DNA of 64,000 bases from Juglans regia (lineage: Eukaryota > Streptophyta > Magnoliopsida > Fagales > Juglandaceae), in the NCBI RefSeq assembly GCF_001411555.2, contig NC_049910.1:34387250-34451249 (forward strand). Reading direction: 5' to 3'. Position numbers and translations under genes: made by a program. The notes below the pieces were generated by a model that saw only the letters and a program-made list of their open reading frames with translations, was not told the DNA's origin and made no database searches. Of the stretch, positions 47,727 through 59,239 are shown in pieces. Position 1 is the stretch's first letter; each line of letters opens with the position of its first letter.

Positions 47727-47939
47727 CTATATTATATATATATATATATACATACATACATATTGAATATTAGAGACAATTTATAATGGAAGAAATAAGG
47801 AGAGATCGTTCAAGTTCGAGAGCCAAACATCATAAATTTTTATGGGAGAAAAAAGGCACCATTTTTCGCCAAATTTTTGGATAAGCCTCACATCTCATAA
47901 CAAATTTTACAACTATGTTCTAAGATGAGGGTAATATTT

Positions 47940-48805
47940 CTGTAAAATAACAATCACACGCCCATACATTTCTTACTCAATGCAAGTCTTGAGTCAATTT
48001 CTAAGCCAACCGAAAGTGGCCCACTGGAAGGCAGCCGTTAGAGTTGTAAGATACATAAAAGGATCTCCATCACAATGTTTCTTTTATCCAGCTAACAAAC
48101 CACTGTAGTTAGTAGCTTTCTATGATGCCGACTGGGGAGCATGCTCAGAAACAAGGAGATCAATCACTGGATTTTGCATTTTTCTGGGAGATGCTTTGGT
48201 CTCTTGGAAATCAAAGAAACAAAGAACGGTGTCTCGATCATCAACGGAAGTCGAATATCGCTCAATGGCATCTACCACATGTGAATTGGTTTGGTTTCGG
48301 ACAAGACCTCGGTATAACTCTCAACCAACCTGTTCAATTATTTTGCGACAATCAAGCTGCCATCCATATTGCATCCAATCCAGTTTATCATGAAAGAACG
48401 AAGCATATTGAGATTGACTGCCACATTGTTCGGGATAGGATTCAAGAAGGTTTATTGAAACCATTTCACATTTCCACAAATTTACAAGTTGCTGATATTT
48501 TAAACAAGGCAATCGGATCTAAACAATTTCATCATTTACTGAAGAAGATGGGAATCCACTCTATAGCTTCTCCATCTTGAGGGGGAGTATTGAGAAAGCT
48601 AGAGAAAAATCAGCACGTCAGATTGTGTTTCAGAGCTGCAAGTTGACTTTGCTTCATTTGGGAGGACAAGCCCCTGATTTACAAGAAAGCTGAAGGAGCA
48701 GCTTGCTGTATTTTAGAGTTTGATATGCGGATTACAAGGAATAGATAGTTGTCTTTTGTAAAAAAAAAATTTATCAATATGTTGTACAGATTCAGTCTAC
48801 TGTCT

Positions 48806-48853
<48 letters not shown>

Positions 48854-48890
48854 CTTTTGTATATATATTAGATGAAGACACTTTGTAATT
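47940..48890 (+). mobile_element. Truncated Copia 3' end with LTR
   Basis: From about 47945 the plus strand encodes the end of Copia RT/RNase H: VLSQFLSQPKVAHWKAA, the [18 protein letters not shown] block, [20 protein letters not shown], and [20 protein letters not shown]. The stop is followed at once by the purine tract TTGAGGGGGAGT and an LTR that runs to about 48890. A 5' part is missing. A (TA)n tract at 48813–48848 lies inside the LTR. The frame is interrupted twice, so it is inactive. Confidence 0.8.
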
Positions 48891-48944
48891 GAATTCAATT
48901 AATACGAATGCATTGGTTCCAACACAAAATATCTTCTTGTTAAT

Positions 48945-49500
48945 AATCATTATTGTAAATCAAACAACAATACTCATGAAGTGTGTCGAAAGGTTTACCA
49001 GTCTCACAAGATATGCCTATGTGACGTGCCAGACTGCAACAAGTCTTGCTTTTATCCTTGTTATCCCAACATTTTTCGACGGATTTCTCAACAGTGTTGC
49101 CCTCCCCACAGCCTTACCATTGTCCCCAGAGACCACTAGCATCAGGCACCAACAACGGTTCATGAGGATCAACACGCAACGGTGTCTGTGGAGGAGCCAG
49201 GCTTGGTGGTGGAGAAGCTGGTGGAGATTGTTGTCCTGGAGTGGCAATAAGTGGCTTGACAATCATACACTTTTCAATGGGAACAACATGCAGGTCTTTA
49301 TAATTCATACAACAAAACTCAGTGACGGTGTAGGCTTTCCCATATCACAATAAATGCCTATATAACGTGTCACAATACAACTAGTACTGTTATTTGGGAA
49401 GTCCCAGTCTTTACGGGTGGAAGCCTCGGTGGCGTTATCCTTCCCACAACCTTTCTAGGTTCCCCAGAGACCAGTGGCATCCGGCATCGGCAACAGTTCC
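48945..49500 (-). pseudogene. Two degraded repeat units of the neighbouring proline-rich gene
   Basis: Two units on the minus strand look alike: one has PMPDATGLWG, GCGKDNATEAST, TRYIGIYC and EFCCMNYKD; the other has LVPDASGLWG, GCGEGNTVEKSVEKCW, ARHIGISC and EYCCLIYNND. Between them is a Pro-rich stretch (PPASPPPSLAPPQ). Stops and frame changes separate the parts. The spacing of C and CC pairs resembles the prolamin-like (ECA1) cysteine pattern, so these may be former extra domains of the gene at 49524–50003. Confidence 0.5.
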
Positions 49501-49523
49501 GGTGGATAAACCTGCAAGCGTTG

Positions 49524-50003
49524 CTAGGGTGTCTGATCGCTTGAAGGTACTGGAGGTGGAGTGCTTGATGAAGAAGAAGAAGGAGAAGGAGGCCGGGTTG
49601 ACCTCGGAGAAGGTGGACTTGAAGGCAATATTGGAGGAGGAGTAATTGATGAAGGAGGAGGCCGGGTTGACCTCGGAGAAGGTGTACTTGGTGGCAGTAC
49701 TGAAGGTGAATTTGGTGAAGTGTGCGGCTTCCCACATCTATTCTTAATCAACTGAAACAAATATTCCAGGTGTTCAAAACTTCTCGATTTAGAAACACAT
49801 GTACGATCGAAATTGTCAATAATCTTGCAACATTCTGGATCGACGAGGACTTGGGGATTAAAGTTCCTGGCAGCACAACCTAGAACGGAGTGATACTTAA
49901 AGATGCATCTCGCAACCCAGTTATCGTCCCTACATATCACTGCGAGTGGGCAAATCAGGAAGATCAATACTTTGGCCGCGAATAGCACCAAACCGTTCTT
50001 CAT
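49524..50003 (-). CDS. Secreted Cys-patterned protein with proline-rich C-terminus
   Basis: A 159-residue minus-strand frame starts MKNGLVLFAAKVLIFLICPLAV, of which about the first 22 residues are a signal peptide. A cysteine domain follows at about 24–90, with single Cys residues, a PECC pair and a final NRC. The spacing recalls the prolamin-like/ECA1 family of plant secreted proteins, some of which act in reproduction, but the match is only by pattern. The last 65 residues are Pro/Ser-rich with repeated SPRSTRPP units, like cell-wall-associated linkers. Two degraded related units lie downstream (48945–49500), so the stop at 49524 may truncate a longer modular protein. Family assignment is tentative. 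Confidence 0.55.
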   Translation of the reverse strand: MKNGLVLFAAKVLIFLICPLAVICRDDNWVARCIFKYHSVLGCAARNFNPQVLVDPECCKIIDNFDRTCVSKSRSFEHLEYLFQLIKNRCGKPHTSPNSPSVLPPSTPSPRSTRPPPSSITPPPILPSSPPSPRSTRPPSPSSSSSSTPPPVPSSDQTP

Positions 50004-53000
50004 GCTGCTAGCTGCTAAAGCTAAAACTAGCTAGTTTTTTAACAGAATCAAAAAGAGTGATACTTTGGTGTTGTTAGACTGGTTTATAAGAAGATCGGAG
50101 GAGAAAGGTCAATTGGACTGGATTTCCTTGATCCGCAGGGAATAGAAAGATCAGATCATGTTTGTTGTCAAATAATAATAATAAAAAAAAAAAACTCTGG
50201 TAGATCATGTGAAGATGAAAGAGTACTATTACGATCAAACAAATAACTCTTGTAGATAACATTGAATCTAAGTCCAACTGATCCCTAGTTCAAAGTCCCA
50301 GGAGATAAAGTAGGAGTGATCAGTTCGTCTTTTATAATTAGCAGTTAATTATATTTGTATATAATGGAAAATGATACTTTCAAACAACCGTTTGAAGGAA
50401 TAAATTGAGAAAATACAGCTTTTTTATGCCTTATTTTATGGGAAAGTTTTCTTAATTAGTTGGACTAGGTTTCTATAAACCGTACGTAGAAAAAACATAT
50501 TATTTGAATTTTCTCTTATACATTTTTTATACAATTAAATTTCTTATTTGAATTTTCTTAATTAGTTGGAAAAGATGAACGCAAACGTCATCATTTGATG
50601 AGCATTGATTGGCATGGAATATGAATCCCTACCATCTAGGGGGAAAGAATCCTATCGAGCAGCAACAAATAGAAATGAAAAGGGCGTGAAATCAGACGAA
50701 ACAACCAAAGTTGGTAAATTTAGCCAGAAAGTTTATAAAAACCGTCTTGTGACACAGAATAAACAAATGGCGTTTATTGCAAACTTGGAGTGTTCTTCCG
50801 AACACCACATATCTGTCTGGGAAAACCTACAAAATACGCATAAACATGTAAACCAGATAAGTAAACATTTCAAAAGTAATATTTACAGATAGGTGAGATC
50901 AATAACACATGCAACCAGATAAGTGAAGATTCAACTTTCTCGAGTAGCAAAACTTATCATGGAATGTAAGTTTCAACAACCAATATTATTTTGACAGAAC
51001 CACAGTATAATTAACTGATCTCACTCAGAATGAGTAAATTGATGCCGGGTCTACTAGACTTCTCTCTTCCATAAGGAAAGAAATGTGTACAAAAACACAC
51101 CACAATTCTTCTCATTACCATTTCAACTACGTACCACAGATGCATGGCAATGCATAGTTGGAGTAACATTAGCACATTCATTACGATAGAAACTCTAAAT
51201 GTAGGCAATCTAATCATAGTACTAAGACCCAGGTGCTAATAGATTGGTGGTATGAGAATAGTGATCTTGATCCAAGGATTAGATACCCTTTATCTGCCGA
51301 AGGAAAATGTCTGGTAAGTGATGATTACATAGCCAAGAGCCTATCCTTGATCACAATAGAGAAATGCATACAAGGAGGTGAAAAATGATGTTTGACAAGC
51401 AACGCCATGACTAAAGCACTTGAAATCGCTGATAGTTATTGCTACCTAACTCTTGATGAGCTCTGACGCAGGCCAGCAAGTATGGATTACATTGTGAGCT
51501 CTGAAACTACAGCTAAGCAATTCTGCAAGGCCGTAAAGGATATTACAAGTCTAGGGGTGTGATGCGTTCATTCACAAAGCTCTAAGAACAGCATTCACCT
51601 AGGAAGTTCATCACATTCATATTTGTGAAAATGAACCAGGTGACTAAACATGAATGCAAACATAAAGCAATCAATAGGTCACTGCATCAAATCATATTGG
51701 AAAAAAGGAATGTTGGCCATGCTTGGACAATGATGAATAATCAATTTTAAACAAAAAACATCAGAGTCAAACTACCACTGCAAATGATAATCAATTCACA
51801 AGGATATCAATAAGTTAACTGAGGAATGAAAATCATGTAAAAGTAGAGGAGGAAGAATTAGGCCCAAAAACAAACAGATCAAGAATAATGGGTGACAGGC
51901 CAAACATAGTCCTAGATTAAAAAAAAATAATAATAAGTAAATCAAAGAAATTATGTGCATTTAAAGTTGTTACAGTTATTTTCAGTATCTTGTTGGAGGT
52001 GCTTTTCAACAAAAGTTTCAATTTAGAATTTTTTTTAAAAGTGGATTTTCAGATTTTTTAGGATACTTAAAACCACTTTTTATAAATTTACCAAGCATGC
52101 TATTTTTTCTTCATAAGAGCTTTGAAGCTATTGAAAGTACATACTTTTCTTCAAACTCAACCAAACGGGCACTACAACCATCAAAGATCACAATCACAAC
52201 CTCCAAGAGGAAGTAAAATGTTTCACAAGAAGATTGCATAAAGTTAAAGATAGGCCAACCATTAGTTAGTTTACTTGGGCGTACCATACTCACGTCAAAT
52301 AAACTATACTTTACTCAAGGACAAACAACCATTAGTTTAGGCATACTTTACTCAATCCAACCCAATAAAAGCTTGACCCAACTAAAGCATACCATACTAT
52401 ACACAGCTCCACGAGATAAACCATTACCAGTATTAGTCTTTGCCTTTTTTATCCACTATGAGGTCATTTAAGCCCGAAGTCTATAAAGATTTGATACAGA
52501 GGAGCAAGCTTGGAGCCCACCAAGTCTTTATAGACACTTCTGGATTTCAGAGATGGCATGAGTCATCTCTAGCAAACATATATAATCAAGCCCGATGATT
52601 TAATGCAAACCAGAGCTTCAAAAGTGATCATCATAAGACTTTAGGCGCTTCTGAGGAAAGTACTACCCATACAGTCCACTTCAAGAATTTTGGAAGAAGC
52701 AGCAGTGCAATGTAAGCGAGACGATTTTGGAAGCAGTGAAGGAACTAGCAATAGAATCATGTTACCAAGAAAGGAGTAAACTTGAAGGGTTTTGTCCTCA
52801 TTCCCCATTCAAATCTTATCTTTTTTCGGATGAGTTGTCAAACTATAACAATCCTACATATAATCGCAACCTAAAAATTTTATCCAACAAAAATACTCTA
52901 TCAATATGCAAACAAATAAATACCCACAAATCCAATCAGTAGGAACATAAATGTCATCAATCGCAAATGCAAGCATCACATCGGCAACCACCCGAACAAG
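50004..53000. other. Intergenic DNA without a supported gene
   Basis: Only short frames are present (for example 50605–50892 on the plus strand), and none resembles a family I know. The right part may hold the 3' UTR or last introns of the TTM3 transcript on the minus strand; this cannot be told from sequence alone. Confidence 0.4.
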
Positions 53001-53027
53001 AAATCAACATCCAAAAACTAAAACTCA

Positions 53028-53624
53028 CTATGGCAGCTTCCCGGACCGAAAAATCGCGAATTTGGACTTCTCCGAGTACGAATAGTTGATCCCATGGTCC
53101 TTGAGAAACTCCTCGAGTAATTTCTTGGCGTCCTCGGGATTTTCACTCTCACACTCAATCTCATACAGAGTCCCAAACCCAAAATCAGTCTCGTCCACCT
53201 CCAATTTCAGTCCCTTCCACTCGTACACTTGCCTCACATTCCCAAACCCTCCCAGCCCCACAAACCCCAACGCCCCAAACTCCTCCCTCGCCCTCCTCAC
53301 AACCCTAGACTCCACGGCGCTCAGCTTCGCCGGCTCGGCCGCGCAATCTCGCCCGATAGACGGGTCCAGGTCCTCCTCGTCCTCCTCCACGCGGCTCACG
53401 CCGTCGACGAGGACGGCTTTGGCTTTGAGAGTGACAACGCAGCGGGGGTCCTTGTCGGAGAATCTGAGCCTGAGGACGGCTCTGAGAGCCGAGAGCTCAG
53501 CGGCGGAGCCGTCGAAGAAGTGGTTCTCCTGGCGGTGAGTCTTGACGTGGAACGGGGCCAAAATATTGGTAACGAGGCGGTGGGCCCCCGCGTCTGGAAG
53601 CCGAAGTTTAACCTCGACCTCCAT
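53028..53624 (-). CDS. TTM3: Triphosphate tunnel metalloenzyme 3 (CYTH domain)
   Basis: The 198-residue protein is an uninterrupted single frame and matches plant TTM3, a CYTH-fold enzyme that hydrolyses tripolyphosphate with a divalent metal (known for Arabidopsis TTM3). The diagnostic ExExK signature is at residues 2–6 (EVEVK). Basic residues of the tunnel (LRLRFSD, TLKAKAV) and acidic metal-binding positions ([15 protein letters not shown]) follow in family order, and the C-terminus ends [18 protein letters not shown] content is much higher than that of neighbouring DNA. A CDC26-like frame lies about 110 bp upstream on the same strand, as in the known plant CDC26–TTM3 dicistronic transcript. 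Length is close to the Arabidopsis protein. Confidence 0.93.
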   Translation of the reverse strand: MEVEVKLRLPDAGAHRLVTNILAPFHVKTHRQENHFFDGSAAELSALRAVLRLRFSDKDPRCVVTLKAKAVLVDGVSRVEEDEEDLDPSIGRDCAAEPAKLSAVESRVVRRAREEFGALGFVGLGGFGNVRQVYEWKGLKLEVDETDFGFGTLYEIECESENPEDAKKLLEEFLKDHGINYSYSEKSKFAIFRSGKLP

Positions 53625-53735
53625 GAATCAGCTGATTGGATTCCCCAAAAATCCCAAAAGAAGAAGAAAGAGATAGTAACAACTTATAGGGTAGTATATG
53701 ACGTATAGGTTAGTTTTGTTTGTTTCTTGAGAGAA

Positions 53736-53876
53736 GAGGCCGATACGGAGGGGGACGGATGACTCTTTGGCGTGGCTGTCGAGTTGCTGGCGGCGGAGGT
53801 GGCGGCGATGCGTTTGCGGACCTGGTCGAGTTCTTCTTTGTCTTCGTCAGGCTTTGCTTGGCTTTCTCCTAAGCAT
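53736..53876 (-). pseudogene. CDC26: CDC26-like reading frame upstream of TTM3, frame-disrupted
   Basis: On the minus strand an ATG at 53876 begins MLRRKPSK, the conserved start of the APC/C subunit CDC26, then hits TGA at 53849–53847. In the +1 frame the next part reads DEDKEELDQVRKR, the expected CDC26 continuation. The original frame later gives HAKESSVPLRIGL, where the conserved RIG motif lies. So the gene is present but needs two opposite frame changes. CDC26 is an anaphase-promoting-complex subunit. In plants it is encoded on the same transcript, upstream of TTM3. The disruption may be a real loss, an assembly error or an unusual translation event. Confidence 0.7.
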
Positions 53877-53879
53877 TTC

Positions 53880-54400
53880 TAATTTTATGGCATTGCTGCT
53901 TCCTAATAGCACTCTTATTGGATTAACTAAGTTAAAGTATATTTTTTTATAAATATAAGATAAATTTAATATTTAATTATTACATTTACATAAATTTTTA
54001 TATTGAAATAATTATTTTTTTATTATATGATAATAAAATAATATAAGATAAATTTAATTTTAACTATTCACATCAAATCTCCAAATTAGATTATCTATTT
54101 ATTTATTATATAGTAATGAGTAATTAATAATTTTGAAAATTTTTTAATTTTTTTAATTATGAATTTATTTTATTTTATCATATTTTACTATTCATAATAT
54201 TATATATTAATTAGTAATTGTATTCTAATTATATTTTTTCAATTGTCATTTAAATGGAGAGAGAAATAATTGATATTAAAAGAAGAGAGAAAGAAATAAT
54301 ATAAAAGGGATTTGATGAATGAATAGTATGTTCTAAATTTGAAAATTAGTTTAAACTTTACTGTTACTATATTTGGAATATAGCTAATTCAATGTGAGGG
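53880..54400. other. AT-rich DNA between CDC26-TTM3 and the Gypsy element
   Basis: It consists of A/T runs with no coding frame and may be a decayed MITE (AGCACTCTTATTGGATTAAC near the left). Nothing firm can be claimed. Confidence 0.35.
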
Positions 54401-54403
54401 ATT

Positions 54404-56945
54404 TTATGACCTAATAGCTAAATTCTCATACTTTAATTTTAGGAAGGCCTCTTCAGTTTCTTCAACCCACTTAAAACGATTCTTTTTCAATAACTGGGTA
54501 AGGGGAGCTGCAATGCTCCCATAACATTTGATAAACCTCCTATAATAGCCTGTTAAGCCCAATAAACCCCTCAAAGATTTCACTATAGTTGGGCTAGGCC
54601 ATTCCTTCATTGCTGCCAGCTTCTCGGGGTCAACCTTCACTCCATCAACCATGATCAAGTGACCTAAATAAGCCACTTCCTGAGCTGTAAATCTGCACTT
54701 GGAACCCTTAGCTAGTAAGCTGTGTTGTTTCAACAGTTCTAGAGTAATCTGTACGTGGTTCTGGTGTTCTTCCAAAATGAAACTATAAACCAGTATGTCA
54801 TAAAAAAAAATAAGTATGAACTTCCTTAGATATGGCCTAAATGCCTCATTCATCAAACTCTTAAAAGTAGATGGTGCATTAGTAAGCCAAAGGGCATTAC
54901 TTGGAACTCATTGTGCCTATCATGAATTCTAAAAGTTGTTTTGTGCACATTTTTAGGTTTGACCTTTATTTGTTGATACCCCAAGCGTAATCCAATTTAG
55001 AGAAAAACTTGGACCCACTCAACTCATCCAGCAGATCCTCCACTATTGGAATGGGAAACTTATCCTTCACAGTTACCTTGTTTAGTGCCCTATAACCAAC
55101 ACACATCCACCATGTACCATCTACCTTCCTCACTAGTAGTACAGGTGATGAATAAGGGTTGTGGCTGGATCTAATCACTCCTAAACTCAATAACTCTTTA
55201 ACAATATTTTCTATTTCATCTTTTTGGAAGTAGGGGGTATCGGTAAAGTCTTACTGAAATGGGCTAGGTGTTGGGTTGTAGGGTAATTGCCTGGTCATGT
55301 GACCTTTTAGGAGGTAGGCCTTTAGGATCACCAAAAATAGTAGTGTATTGTCAAGTATTTTCTGGATGGATGGGGGTATATTTGTGTTTGGGAGACTCTC
55401 TTTTACCTCAGCTATTTGTAATAATAGGCCCCTTCTTTCCAATTTATGGTTTTGGTTAACATTCCCCTTTTCAATTAACCCACCTGGGCACAACCCTTTT
55501 AACTCCATTGGTTGTTTGTTAAATTGAAATTGCATGTGTAGTTCCCTAAAATTCCACACAATTGGCCCCAACTCACGCAACCATTCCACTCCCAACAACA
55601 TATCACACCCTAGTAACACCAAAACAAAGGTGTTAGTAGTGAAAACTGATCCTTGCAACTTCATCCTCAAACCTGAACCTCTCCCTTCACTCACCACCTG
55701 CTCCCCATTAGCAACTCTCACCCTTAAATTATCATCAGTTTTTATTGGAATTCCCCATTTTCTGATCACTGTAGGGTCCAAAAAATTATGGGTACTTCTT
55801 GAATCTATCAACACCACAACTTCCTGCATGCTTGTCCTTCCTTTTACCTTAATGGTCTCAGGATTTAAGGATCCAGTTAATGCATGCATGATATTTCAAG
55901 TTGGTCTATACTAGTGACAAAATCCAGCACACGACTATCAAACCCTTCCTCCACTATAACAGGTTCAATTAATTCCTCCTCTACCTCCTCAATCAAAAAC
56001 AACTTAGGCTGCTAGCACCTATGACCTGGATTCCATTTAGAATCACAATAATAACAATGGCCTTTGTCTCTGATATCTTTCATTTGCTCAGGTTTTATTT
56101 TCTACACTGGGATAATGGCTTTGGTTTGATTATGGGAGATGTTTGATGAGTTTATTTGGTTTGGTTTAAGAATTCTAGGTCATGGGGATGATGTCAACAA
56201 ACAATAAGTTGTCAACAAACTCTTGGGGTTAAACATACATACTGTCAATCTAATTTTATCCCTAAGCCCACTCAAACAATAGCTGAGCTTATACCCTTCA
56301 GATAGGCATCTCAACCTATCAGATAAGGCTTCAAAACTAGCCTTGTATTCTTCTACTGAACCAACCTACTTAAGACGAGTTAAGGACTCAATGGGGTCAT
56401 TATAAGATGATGGCCCAAATCTCTCTAATAGGGCTCTAGTCAAACTTTCTCAATCTTTGAATCATACCAAGGCTTGCCCCTCCATGTGGAAAGAAGCAAT
56501 TCTTAACTTGTGTTGTGGAAGAGTATTGTGATAAGCAAAATAATGGTTGGTTTTATACAACCACCTATTCGGGTCCTCTCCGTGAAAAGTGGGGAAATCA
56601 ATCCTTACCTATTGAGGATGAGGCTCTGGAGATGCATCACCTTGTGGATGGCGATGGCCTTGATTGTCAAAGGAGGACTCTCCATGGAAGGTGTTGTTGC
56701 TCCTTTTTTGTAACTTCACTGTAATGTTGCTAGTTGTTGTATCACTGAGTTAGATTGTCTTTTTAATGCCAACATTTCTGTTTCCAAGTTTTTTAGCTAT
56801 GAATCTGTGGACTTCTTCAACGAGGATAGCCCATCTTGGAGCTGGTTGAGGTGTGTTCCTTTTGCCACGATGAAGATGGCAGACTGGAGATGATTCTTGT
56901 TTAAGAGGTTGATATGAACCTCAATTGACTCGCTTTGAGACCCAA
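54404..56945 (-). mobile_element. Degenerate Ty3/Gypsy retrotransposon, gag to RT
   Basis: On the minus strand, in order: gag with stops (about 56150–56900), a zinc knuckle CYYCDSKWNPGHRC at about 56035–56075, a retropepsin-like part (55251–55889) whose active-site DSG is changed to DSR (DSRSTHNF), RT with NPYSSPVLLVRK and the FPIPIVEDLLDEL block (54966–55190), and the later RT with FFYDILVY in place of FFDDILVY (54404–54856). A gctttgagaccca sequence at about 56933 resembles a decayed tRNA-iMet primer site. RNase H, integrase and the 3' LTR are missing. Sequence 56950–57600 could be the 5' LTR, but I see no partner to prove it. Confidence 0.8.
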
Positions 56946-57619
56946 CAACAATATTGGAAAATGAAACCTAAGAAAGCCAGAATCAAGTCAAACGATGGAG
57001 AATCTAGATCCGTTGAGAACTCGTTTCAAGTACCTATATTATATTAAAATCTAAACCCATTGAAAAACCTGTCTCAAGAACCCAGATTACAAGGAGCAAC
57101 GTCACAAAAGTTGCTATTTACCTTTGATAAGTTCAAAAGTTCAATCATGAACAAGAGGAGTAAACTCAACTCATAATTAACATTCAATATTGTCTAACTC
57201 TTAAAATGAGGTTACCAAGAGTATTTAAACCAAAACATAATTAAAACCCTAGCCAAAATAAAGCCATTTCTCCCTAAAATACCCCTGAATGAATAGTGCC
57301 GCTCTACAGTAATTCGGCTACAATAATTCTACTATAGTAACTTCTTAAAACCCTAGTTCCTAATAAATAACTTTTCAAATAAACCCTTAGCCACAATACA
57401 AGGCATTTCCAAAACCCTAATTCATAACAAATAAGACATGTGGACTAAGCATCCTCAAACCCACTTATTCTAAACTAATAAAATAAATTCTGTAACAAAT
57501 TGAAAGCCTTCAATAACAATAAGTTCAAATAATAACTATAAGTCATGTCTTCCACAACTTGTATCAAGTGGATCAAAATTGATTCTCCTTCTTTCAAGCC
57601 CATCTTGAGTGTTGGGCTC

Positions 57620-58556
57620 TTACTAGCTTCATCCTAAATGGATTACACCATTCATTGATCTTACACGTCCAGACATATTCTTTGCTGTAAACAAACTCTC
57701 TCAATTTATGCACAAGCCCACTGTTACGCACTGGATAGCAGCAAAGAGACTCCTACGCTACTTGAAGCAAACAATTTATCATGGCATTCATATCCGCAAA
57801 AGCTCAAGCTCAACAATGATCACCTACACCGATGCTGATTGGGCTGGAAACTATGATGATAGGAGCTCATCATCTGCCTATATATGCTTTCTTGGTTCAA
57901 ATCCGATTTCTTGGAGATCAAAAAATCAAAGGGCAATTGCAAGATCATCCACTGAAGCAGATTATAAAGCCCTTGCAAATGCAGCATCTGAAACCATTTA
58001 TTTATTGACACCGTTTCAGGAACTCAGCTTCCCTATTTCTTCACCACCAAAATTACTTTGTGACAACTTAGGAGCCACCCAGCTCAGTTTTAATCCCATT
58101 CAACACTCTCGGATGAAGCACATTCAGATCGACCTGCATTTTGTTCGAGATATGGTTCAAAAAGGAATGCTGAAAGTTCATCATGTAGCCACACAAGATC
58201 AACTTGCCGACCTTATTACAAAGCCGTTGTCAAAGCAACGTACGGACCAATTAAGAACCAAGATTGGTCTTGCTAATGGCAGCCCTATCTTGCGGGGGCG
58301 TATCAGAGACAATCCCACAAATCATGCACCAAATTAAATCACAAAAGAGTAGACAAGATTCAAGGAGGTGACTGTCGGACTAATCACTAGAATCAAGCTT
58401 CACAACAGTTACATCTTTACAGCCACGATTTTAGCTAGCTTTCCTATAATAGACTTTATATTCTTTGTATATATATAGCACTCAATTCAATTGTACATGT
58501 ACTGGAATATTGTAATCAATTCTGTTAATATACAATCAATATTCAAATTCCATCAG
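57620..58556 (+). mobile_element. Truncated Copia 3' end with LTR
   Basis: A plus-strand frame (57708–58337) covers the end of RT and RNase H: TYTDADWAGNYDDRSSS, SKNQRAIARSSTEADYKAL, LCDNLGATQLSFNPIQHSR and HIQIDLHFVRDMVQKG. The purine tract TTGCGGGGGCG and a short LTR follow, ending about 58556. There is no 5' part. Its protein is close to the Copia fragment at 62439–63175 (same family). The element abuts the unknown gene fragment at 58560. Confidence 0.8.
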
Positions 58557-58559
58557 AAC

Positions 58560-58825
58560 AAACTTTATATTGATGAGCAACTCAGTTATTTCCAACCTGA
58601 ACTGGTCGGTCATATTCTAAAGAATTTGAATATATTGTATCATTACTACTTAATGGAGCTGGAGCAGAAATTTGCTTACGATATTCCAATTCATGATATT
58701 GTACTTGTCCTGAGAAATAAGCTAGAAGCTGAACTTGGAAGCTTGCATTTTGACTTGGATGTTAATAGGGATAATTTGACAATGAACTTTAAATATGTAG
58801 GAGTAATTAATCTTAGCACAGAGCT
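58560..58825 (+). pseudogene. Fragment of the unidentified conserved gene, copy 2
   Basis: It repeats the second coding block of 16791–17290 (YIDEQLSYFQPELVGH, LNILYHYYLMELEQKFAYDI, HDIVLVLRNKLEAELG) and carries on for about 30 more residues (HFDLDVNRDNLTMNFKYVGV). It is followed by a (CT)n tract. The left side is cut by the Copia LTR. The amino-acid changes between copies are few, so the exon has been conserved or copied recently. Confidence 0.5.
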
Positions 58826-58829
58826 GGTC

Positions 58830-58831
<2 letters not shown>

Positions 58832-58917
<86 letters not shown>
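58832..58917. repeat. (CT)n microsatellite, about 86 bp
   Basis: This is an uninterrupted CT run and the longest simple repeat in the window. Stretch 58920–59240 after it has no supported gene. Confidence 0.9.
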
Positions 58918-58920
<3 letters not shown>

Positions 58921-59239
58921 CACTTTGCTTTACTTTGTTAGTTTAAGTGGTATATTAAATAATAAAGCATTTTGTTTGCTGGTCCTTTCGTGTAGAAGGG
59001 TTCAAAAAACTCTTTCAAGAGTTCTTATTTATCAAGACTTGAAAATTTTAAACGAGCGTATGGATGGAGATATTTTGGGAGCTGAGCTGAGACTGGCCGT
59101 CTAGGAAGGGAGGTGCTTCGTGTAAGGATCGAGAGAGGAAACGAGTGGAGAGAGGGAGTTCTTGAGGAGGGAAACTGAAGAGGAGAGGAAACGCAGAGAG
59201 GGAGGGAATTGAGGAAAAAAATTTTGAGGAGGGAAGGCC

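Noticed and set aside
48945..49353. 154-residue plus-strand frame at the proline-rich locus
   Set aside because: It is the antisense of the degraded cysteine units. The minus-strand reading carries the conserved motifs.
50605..50892. 95-residue plus-strand frame
   Set aside because: It has no known motif and no flanking gene structure.
53086..53708. Long plus-strand frames opposite TTM3
   Set aside because: They are shadows of the GC-rich TTM3 coding strand.
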